DNA of 64,000 nucleotides, from the NCBI RefSeq assembly GCF_947493735.1, contig NZ_CANLSL010000004.1, forward strand, positions 1 through 64,000. The letters are read 5' to 3'. The notes beneath the pieces are model-generated. The model ran no database searches and was not told the origin of the DNA. It saw only the letters and a program-made list of their open reading frames with translations. Each line of letters begins with the position of its first letter. Within the stretch, counting starts at the first letter, position 1. Of the stretch, positions 56,473 through 64,000 are shown one piece after another. The DNA comes from an uncultured Acinetobacter sp. (GTDB taxonomy: Bacteria > Pseudomonadota > Gammaproteobacteria > Pseudomonadales > Moraxellaceae). A program made the translations under genes and the position numbers.

Positions 56473-57561
56473 ATGGCAGGTAATAGTATTGGTCAATTAT
56501 TCCGTGTGACAACGTGCGGTGAGTCGCATGGTGTGGGCTTGATGGCGATCGTCGATGGTGTACCGCCAAATTTGTCACTGACAGAAAGTGATCTGCAAGC
56601 GGATTTGGATCGCCGTAAACCAGGTACTTCAAAGTTTGCGACGCAGCGTAAAGAACCTGATCAAGTCGAAATCATTTCAGGCGTATTTGAAGGGAAGACC
56701 ACAGGTACACCAATTGGTTTATTGATTCGTAATAATGACCAAAAATCAAAAGATTACGGCAATATCGCTGAAACTTTCCGCCCAGGTCATGCAGATTATA
56801 CCTATACGCAAAAGTACGGCTTCCGTGATTATCGTGGTGGCGGTCGCTCAAGCGCTCGTGAAACGGCAATGCGTGTTGCCGCAGGCGCAATTGCCAAGAA
56901 ATACTTAGCTGAAAAATTTGGCGTATTGATTCGTGGTCATGTCACGCAGATTGGTACGGAAACGGCTGAAAAGTTGGATTGGAATGAAGTGCCAAATAAT
57001 CCATTTTTCTGTGGTGATGTTGATGCAGTGCCACGCTTTGAAGCATTAGTCACTTCACTGCGTGAACAAGGTACAAGCTGTGGTGCGAAGCTCGAAATTC
57101 TCGCTGAAAATGTGCCAGTGGGTTGGGGGGAGCCTGTGTTTGATCGCCTCGATGCAGATATTGCGCACGCCATGATGAGCATCAATGCGGTCAAAGGCGT
57201 AGAGATTGGCGACGGCTTTGCCGTTGCAGGACAGTTTGGACATGAGTCACGTGACGAGCTCACTCCTGAAGGTTTTTCTGCTAATCACTCAGGTGGGATT
57301 TTAGGTGGGATTTCTAGTGGTCAGGCGATCCGAGTAGCGATTGCACTCAAGCCTACCGCAAGTATCACCACCGCAGGCAAAACCATTAATCTGCAAGGTG
57401 AAGCGACGGATGTCATCACCAAAGGTCGTCACGATCCATGCGTTGGCGTGCGTGCGACACCCATTGCTGAGGCGATGTTGGCGATTGTGTTGATGGATCA
57501 TTTCTTGAGAAATCGTGCACAAAATGCCGATGTGGTTGCGCCACTGGCACCGATTAAATAG
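56473..57561 (+). CDS. aroC: Chorismate synthase
   Basis: This 362-aa reduced-FMN-dependent enzyme makes chorismate from EPSP in the last common step of aromatic synthesis. Conserved motifs are [61 protein letters not shown] and [26 protein letters not shown]. The C-terminal region [25 protein letters not shown] is also present. ATG 56473 is preceded by GGAG, and an in-frame TTG at 56467 is unlikely. It is cotranscribed with prmB and followed by a terminator. Confidence 0.97.
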   Translation: MAGNSIGQLFRVTTCGESHGVGLMAIVDGVPPNLSLTESDLQADLDRRKPGTSKFATQRKEPDQVEIISGVFEGKTTGTPIGLLIRNNDQKSKDYGNIAETFRPGHADYTYTQKYGFRDYRGGGRSSARETAMRVAAGAIAKKYLAEKFGVLIRGHVTQIGTETAEKLDWNEVPNNPFFCGDVDAVPRFEALVTSLREQGTSCGAKLEILAENVPVGWGEPVFDRLDADIAHAMMSINAVKGVEIGDGFAVAGQFGHESRDELTPEGFSANHSGGILGGISSGQAIRVAIALKPTASITTAGKTINLQGEATDVITKGRHDPCVGVRATPIAEAMLAIVLMDHFLRNRAQNADVVAPLAPIK

Positions 57562-57608
57562 AAATAGTTTTGAGTTAAAAACTAAATTCTGAATTTTGAG
57601 TTAACCTA

Positions 57609-57640
57609 AAAGTCCCAATTTTTATTTGGGGCTTTTTTAT
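57609..57640 (+). terminator. Terminator of prmB-aroC
   Basis: AGTCCCAA...TTGGGGCT with a U-rich loop is followed by TTTTT, 50 bp after the aroC stop. Confidence 0.85.
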
Positions 57641-57740
57641 TTAAACTTTATACTGCTCACTTTTTTTAAGTCGTATTTAAAATTGGCTAAATTGATTGTG
57701 ACCATTTTTGTGCTTTGCAATTTGCTTTGAGAGAGAGTCT

Positions 57741-59063
57741 ATGAAATCAAATTCCAACAATGTTAATGGTTTACTGGATCGACTATTCCATATTAAACAG
57801 CTCAATACCAGTGTACGCACGGAAGTATTGGCTGGATTTACTACATTCTTGGCGATGTGTTATATCATCATCGTCAACCCAAGCATTCTTGCAATGACAG
57901 GAATGGATCAAGGCGCAGTCTTTGTTGCGACCTGTTTAGCAGCAGCACTGGGTTGTATGGTAATGGGCTTGGTGGCGAATTATCCAATCGCACTTGCACC
58001 GGGTATGGGCTTAAATACGTACTTTACCTTTTCCGTCTGTATGGGCATGGGTGTGCCGTGGCAAACAGCTTTGGCAGCAGTGTTTGTATCGGGTCTGGTG
58101 TTCCTATTCGTGAGCTTGTTTAAGTTCCGTGAGGCGATGATCAATGCTATTCCGATGTCGTTAAAACTCGCCATTGCGGGCGGTATTGGATTGTTCTTAG
58201 CACTGATAGCACTGAAATCTTCTGGTGTAGTGATTGCCAATGAGCCGACCTTGATCAAAATGGGCGACCTATCTTCTGCATCGGTATTATTCGCGGCATT
58301 AGGCTTTTTATTAATCGTGGTGATGCATCATTTCAAAGTACGAGGTGCGATCATTATCAGTATTTTAGCGATCACTATGCTTTCAACTTTGACAGGTCAT
58401 AATGAGTTTAAAGGTGTATTTGGTGAAATACCATCGCTTGCGCCAACCTTTATGCAAATGGATTTTGAAGGCTTATTTACTGCGTCAATGATCGGTGTAA
58501 TTTTCGTCTTTTTCTTGGTAGATTTGTTTGACAGTACAGGCACATTAGTCGGCGTATCACAGCGTGCAGGCTTATTGGTTGATGGCAAATTACCACGTTT
58601 AAAACGTGCCTTGATGGCGGATTCATCGGCGATCATTGCAGGTGCAACATTAGGTACATCATCGACTACGCCTTATATCGAGTCTGCATCTGGTGTGGCA
58701 GCTGGTGGTCGTACAGGTCTGACTGCTGTTGTGATCGCTGTATTGTTCCTCTTGGCATTGTTCTTATTTCCACTAGCGCAAAGTGTACCTGCTTATGCGA
58801 CTGCGCCTGCATTGCTCTATGTGGGTGTACTGATGGTTCACGGCATTACGGGTATTGATTGGGATGACATCACCGAAGCAGTACCTGCATTTTTGACCAT
58901 GACTTTTATGCCGTTTACCTATTCGATTGCAGACGGTATTGCGATTGGCTTTATCAGTTATGCCTTAGTGAAGCTACTCACTGGCAAGGCAAAAGCTGTA
59001 CCTTATATGGTATGGATCATTGCCATTGTGTGGGCGATTAAGTTTGCAATTTATGGTGGCTAA
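57741..59063 (+). CDS. NCS2-family purine permease (AzgA/GhxP-like)
   Basis: This 440-aa inner-membrane protein has about 12-14 helices and imports a purine base by proton symport. It belongs to the AzgA-like branch: RTEVLAGFTTFLAMCYIIIVNPSIL at the N-terminus, ALAPGMGLNTYFTFSVCMGMG and the signature VDLFDSTGTLVGVSQRAGL. GATLGTSSTTPYIESASGVAAGGRTG follows. E. coli relatives carry adenine or hypoxanthine/guanine. The adenine deaminase gene lies 88 bp downstream on the same strand, which points to adenine uptake and conversion to hypoxanthine. I chose ATG 57741 (MKSNSNNVNG), preceded by GAGAGAG. Confidence 0.88.
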   Translation: MKSNSNNVNGLLDRLFHIKQLNTSVRTEVLAGFTTFLAMCYIIIVNPSILAMTGMDQGAVFVATCLAAALGCMVMGLVANYPIALAPGMGLNTYFTFSVCMGMGVPWQTALAAVFVSGLVFLFVSLFKFREAMINAIPMSLKLAIAGGIGLFLALIALKSSGVVIANEPTLIKMGDLSSASVLFAALGFLLIVVMHHFKVRGAIIISILAITMLSTLTGHNEFKGVFGEIPSLAPTFMQMDFEGLFTASMIGVIFVFFLVDLFDSTGTLVGVSQRAGLLVDGKLPRLKRALMADSSAIIAGATLGTSSTTPYIESASGVAAGGRTGLTAVVIAVLFLLALFLFPLAQSVPAYATAPALLYVGVLMVHGITGIDWDDITEAVPAFLTMTFMPFTYSIADGIAIGFISYALVKLLTGKAKAVPYMVWIIAIVWAIKFAIYGG

Positions 59064-59094
59064 TTTTTACGAATAAACTTTATTAATGGTGTAG

Positions 59095-60162
<1,068 letters not shown>

Positions 60163-60180
60163 TATTTTCTAAGAAGCATA

Positions 60181-60211
60181 AAAAAAGCTGAACACAGGGT
60201 TCAGCTTTTTT
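60181..60211. terminator. Bidirectional terminator between adenine deaminase and porin
   Basis: AAAAAGCTGAAC-ACAG-GGTTCAGCTTTTTT has a near-perfect symmetric stem with A and T runs on both sides. It can serve the adenine deaminase gene on the plus strand and the porin on the minus strand. Confidence 0.9.
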
Positions 60212-60235
60212 GTTTTCACTTAGCCTAAGTCAGAC

Positions 60236-61285
60236 TTAGAACTTAAGGTCAATACCAAGACCGAATACAGTTTCTTTGTCTTCATCAAAACCAAAAAAGT
60301 CTTCGTCAGCTTTAGTTTGAGCTAGTACACCATACAACTTAGTTTGTTTGTTAAGTTTGTAGTCAACAACAACACCGTAACGATCCATTGATCCTTCTTC
60401 GTCATTTACAGAAGTTTCAGCTGTTACGTATTCGCCTTTAACAGTCCATGGCGTAGATGGAATGCTATACGCAAGTGTTAAACCAAATGCTTGCTCTTCA
60501 AGGTCGTCAAAGCCAGCAATTTCTTCTGAAGGCTCAGCTTGTTGGAATAAACCACCAATGATAAGACCTTCTGCACCGGCATTCGAGAAGTCATAAGAAC
60601 CTGTTAAGCGAATAGCATCTGTATAAAGCACTTTTTTGCCACCAGGAGCTGCTGCCCATTTAGATTGCACGTCAAAGTTACCAGCTAAAGCTAAAGCTAA
60701 ACCGATGTCGCTTTCATAAGTTACAGAAGTAGAGATACTGTCGCCAAAGCCATCACGATCTTCACCAGCATCGTCAATTGAGCCTTCACCTTGTTGGAAC
60801 ATGATGTTGAAGCCTAGACCTGCAAGCATCGCTGGATCAGTTTCGAAACCAACTACGTTGCTCAAACGATCTTCACCAACAAGGATGTCTTTGAAGTCAA
60901 GACGTTCGTTATCGTTGAAAATGTCTTGGTCACTACCAGCAGCTGTTTTGAAGTAAGAATCGTAGTGACCAGCTTTCAACGTACCGACGTTAGCAAATTT
61001 CAAACCTGCATAACGGTTACGTTTTTTAAGGGTTTCGTCATCACCGTCACCACTAACTTCCCATTCTGCTAAATATACAGCTGAAAGTGAATCCGTAATT
61101 TTCTCTTCACCTTTCACCCCAAGACGGGAAGCATTAGAGTTTAATTCAGTTACTTTATCTTCAGTAAAGTCTGCATTAGAAACTTGATCAAGTGTCAAGC
61201 TCAACTTACCGTACAAAGTCGGTGCTGCTTGAACTGAACTTAGGCTTAAAGCTGCAACTGCGGTAGCGAGTAGCAATTTTTTCAT
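60236..61285 (-). CDS. Outer-membrane porin (Gram-negative porin type)
   Basis: This 349-aa protein has a clear signal peptide (MKKLLLATAVAALSLSSVQAA, cleavage after VQA). The mature part begins APTLYGKLSLTLDQVS, the classic porin N-terminus (x-TLYGKL-x-L). Repeated amphipathic beta-strands end in a terminal phenylalanine (FGLGIDLKF), the signal for outer-membrane assembly. An acidic loop 3-like region (DIFNDNERLDFKD) follows RYAGLKFANVGTLKAGHYDSYFK. It should form a trimeric 16-strand barrel with general or anion/cation selectivity that cannot be told here. It is a single gene with a 310-bp leader. Confidence 0.9.
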   Translation of the reverse strand: MKKLLLATAVAALSLSSVQAAPTLYGKLSLTLDQVSNADFTEDKVTELNSNASRLGVKGEEKITDSLSAVYLAEWEVSGDGDDETLKKRNRYAGLKFANVGTLKAGHYDSYFKTAAGSDQDIFNDNERLDFKDILVGEDRLSNVVGFETDPAMLAGLGFNIMFQQGEGSIDDAGEDRDGFGDSISTSVTYESDIGLALALAGNFDVQSKWAAAPGGKKVLYTDAIRLTGSYDFSNAGAEGLIIGGLFQQAEPSEEIAGFDDLEEQAFGLTLAYSIPSTPWTVKGEYVTAETSVNDEEGSMDRYGVVVDYKLNKQTKLYGVLAQTKADEDFFGFDEDKETVFGLGIDLKF

Positions 61286-61595
61286 TGAATCTTCTCCAAA
61301 ATTTTTTAGGGAAAACTTATAGTGCGTTACAACCCATTGTTATTTGTGCACTACAAGCGGTAAGCCTTGTTATGTCTTATGCAACTTTGACTCACAGACT
61401 TGGAAGATCAGTCTAAAAGTTACATAAGGTTACGAACTTGTGAGCAAGTATCTATAACTAATGTTACAAAAAAATGAAATTTGTGAAGACATGAAATATT
61501 TTTATGCTTTTCAAAATAAACTTTGTAACGACAACGCTGAATTGTATTATTGCTGAAAAGTCGTCAAATTTATATTTTTATTTTTCAATACCTTA
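61286..61595. other. Porin upstream region; nothing coding
   Basis: This AT-rich stretch should hold the porin promoter and a long 5' leader. The porin start at 61285 is preceded by a GGAGAA-type site. I see no riboswitch and no clear operator in it. Confidence 0.5.
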
Positions 61596-62522
61596 TCACA
61601 ATAATTGATTTAAAGCCTGCGTAAAAAAAAGTGGTTGATTGATCACCAAAGCATGCCCAGAACGTGGAAGAATATGTATTTTTGATTGTTTTAATTGCTT
61701 GGCAATGGCAATTTGACCTGCTGCGGGATACAAAGCGGAACGCTTGCCGATAATAAAATGCGCAGGCTTTTCAAATGAAGTCAGCGCTTGGCGATAGTCT
61801 TCATTATGTTGTTGATAGCTTTTGAGATACCAATACAAATAGTCTATGGTTTGAAATGGTAAGGATTTGATTTTAAGATACTTTGTGATTTGAAATTGAT
61901 CGAGAAAAGAAATAAAAGCATTTGAACTTTGTAATGCTACGAATGCATTGAATAGTGAAATGAGTTCATTTTGTACATGATGTGGAAGCGTATCTACAGC
62001 TAAGTGTTGATCTGAATAAGGCAAAAGAAGCACCAACATTCGATCTAAAATATTTAAAAAAGTCGCTTGCTGATCACCATAAAAACCATATTTCCAGTCG
62101 CTTTGATTGCGAATACAAGGGCTTTGATCAAGATGAATATATCGCTTAATTTTTGAAGAAAAATCGCCATACTTCATACCATGCATGCTGATCGTTGCAC
62201 CCATTGAGTAAGCAATCACATCAATGCCTTGGCTTAAATTTTCTTTTTGACTGATTTGCGCTAATAAGCAATCGATATCTCGCCAATGGCTTGCGATGGC
62301 ATCATTTTGATACTCAGGCTCATTGGGAATTTCACAGTGTTTTGATTGCCCAAACCCACGAAAATCAGGAATATAAAACTTTCGACGTCGTAAGCTTGGT
62401 GCGATGTAGGGTAGCCATTGCCAACTACTCATGCCTAGACCAGATAGCACTAAAACAGGCGCACCGTGTCCAATTTCTCGTACATAAAGGCGTTCTTGAT
62501 CGGGCATGCTGTAGTGTGGCAT
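61596..62522 (-). CDS. Alpha/beta hydrolase
   Basis: This 308-aa alpha/beta-hydrolase-fold protein has the oxyanion-hole region VLSGLGMSSWQWLPYI and DFRGFGQSKHC. The nucleophile elbow is AYSMGATISMHG (serine of Y-S-M-G), and a late His is in LPRSGHALVINQPLFF. The acid residue is probably in the FIIGKRSALYPA region. No signal peptide is seen. It lies 57 bp after the PadR regulator on the same strand, so it may be its target or operon partner. The substrate is unknown. Confidence 0.84.
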   Translation of the reverse strand: MPHYSMPDQERLYVREIGHGAPVLVLSGLGMSSWQWLPYIAPSLRRRKFYIPDFRGFGQSKHCEIPNEPEYQNDAIASHWRDIDCLLAQISQKENLSQGIDVIAYSMGATISMHGMKYGDFSSKIKRYIHLDQSPCIRNQSDWKYGFYGDQQATFLNILDRMLVLLLPYSDQHLAVDTLPHHVQNELISLFNAFVALQSSNAFISFLDQFQITKYLKIKSLPFQTIDYLYWYLKSYQQHNEDYRQALTSFEKPAHFIIGKRSALYPAAGQIAIAKQLKQSKIHILPRSGHALVINQPLFFTQALNQLL

Positions 62523-62579
62523 GGAGGTTCCTTTTACCTAGATGTTTTCAATATTTTGTAATATAAGAAGATATTTCGT

Positions 62580-63140
62580 TCAGTTGATACGCTCAGGATC
62601 AAAAGAATCACTTTCTAAAATTTGAATGATCTCTTGAAGCCATGCAATCCAGCCCATTTCAAACTCGATACCAAGTTGTAAGATTTTGCGTTGTATGAGC
62701 CCAGTACGATCAGAGTGATTGAGTTGTTTTTGTTGATCACGCTGTGCAATGTGTTGATACAGTGTGTACTGCGCTTGATGCAAGTCTAAGTGGCGACGTA
62801 GTTCGGGCAATATGGTCGCACCGCCAAGCTGTGCTTCGGCACGTAGTTTGACCATCAGTTCATCACGTAGCTTGCTTGGCGCATCTTGCTGAGCGACCCA
62901 GCGTTGTAGTTCTTCTCGACCTTGTTCTTCAACTTGATAGGTCTTTTTCCGTGAATCGCTATCAGCGGTTGCGAGGGTGCTAATCCAATCGTTGGCAAGC
63001 ATTTGTTTGAGTTCACGGTAGATTTGTTGGTGTGTGGCATTCCAAAAAAAACCCATAGAACGGTCAAAGCGACGAGCCAATTCGATGCCTGTACTTGGTT
63101 TTTCTAAAAGACTGGTTAAAAGTACGTGAGCTAAGGACAT
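62580..63140 (-). CDS. PadR-family transcriptional regulator
   Basis: This 186-aa regulator has an N-terminal winged helix with the PadR pattern: MSLAHVLLTSLLEKPSTGIELARRFDRSMGFFWNATHQQIYRELKQM, then a wing (DSRKKTYQVEEQGREELQRWV). A C-terminal helical dimerisation domain of the Vir_act_alpha_C type follows. PadR proteins typically repress neighbouring genes in response to phenolic or lipophilic ligands. The adjacent hydrolase, and the divergent fadH-like gene across a 321-bp gap, are plausible targets. Confidence 0.88.
   Translation of the reverse strand: MSLAHVLLTSLLEKPSTGIELARRFDRSMGFFWNATHQQIYRELKQMLANDWISTLATADSDSRKKTYQVEEQGREELQRWVAQQDAPSKLRDELMVKLRAEAQLGGATILPELRRHLDLHQAQYTLYQHIAQRDQQKQLNHSDRTGLIQRKILQLGIEFEMGWIAWLQEIIQILESDSFDPERIN

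Positions 63141-64000
<860 letters not shown>

Overview
The window looks like a chromosomal segment of an Acinetobacter-type gammaproteobacterium (Moraxellaceae). This is inferred from the moderately AT-rich sequence, the dat-ddc pair for 1,3-diaminopropane synthesis, the GlnD, PurT, MaeB and FadE protein types, the ssrS-zapA / ygfB-pepP arrangement, and the short GC-rich palindromic repeats between genes. Almost all of it is housekeeping DNA. No phage, CRISPR array, secretion system or defence island is visible.

Left part (1-11.6 kb): a truncated IS3-family element abuts a voltage-gated potassium channel gene that has lost its start. A copper module follows: copA-cueR on the minus strand and copZ on the plus strand, driven from two back-to-back promoters with the 19-bp spacer typical of CueR control. 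Then come dapC (lysine/peptidoglycan), glnD (nitrogen sensing), purT (purines) and a badly decayed nitroreductase pseudogene.

Middle-left (11.6-28.7 kb): valS, an unrecognised 227-aa gene, a short-chain dehydrogenase, cca, maeB, a membrane PAS-GGDEF-EAL protein whose GGDEF site is degenerate, rsmE, metF, and ahcY preceded by a clear SAH riboswitch. A DUF4424 protein follows, then two tandem 66-codon small genes, the second broken by a stop codon.

Middle (29-39.4 kb): dat-ddc, a chromate transporter, trmA, a fatty acyl-CoA ligase, a ubiH-ubiI-like pair for ubiquinone synthesis and a SutA-like small acidic protein.

Right-middle (39.6-46.3 kb): a Tat/lipobox PhoD-like phosphatase, an IS481-like element with two frameshifts, 6S RNA, zapA with a coiled-coil partner, the divergent ygfB-pepP pair, and a 283-bp non-coding element with terminal inverted repeats that resembles a MITE.

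Right (46.3-64 kb): DUF2218, fadE and two further acyl-CoA dehydrogenases (one lacking the usual catalytic glutamate), a C39-like protein, an ABC1/UbiB-family kinase, an HD-like protein, prmB-aroC, a purine permease next to adenine deaminase, a porin, an alpha/beta hydrolase, a PadR regulator, and the start of fadH at the window edge.

The strongest non-coding signals are the SAH riboswitch, 6S RNA, the two CueR promoters and the MITE-like element. The most interesting protein-level leads are the acyl-CoA dehydrogenase pair, the degenerate GGDEF protein and the small tandem paralogs. I found no convincing new multi-gene system.
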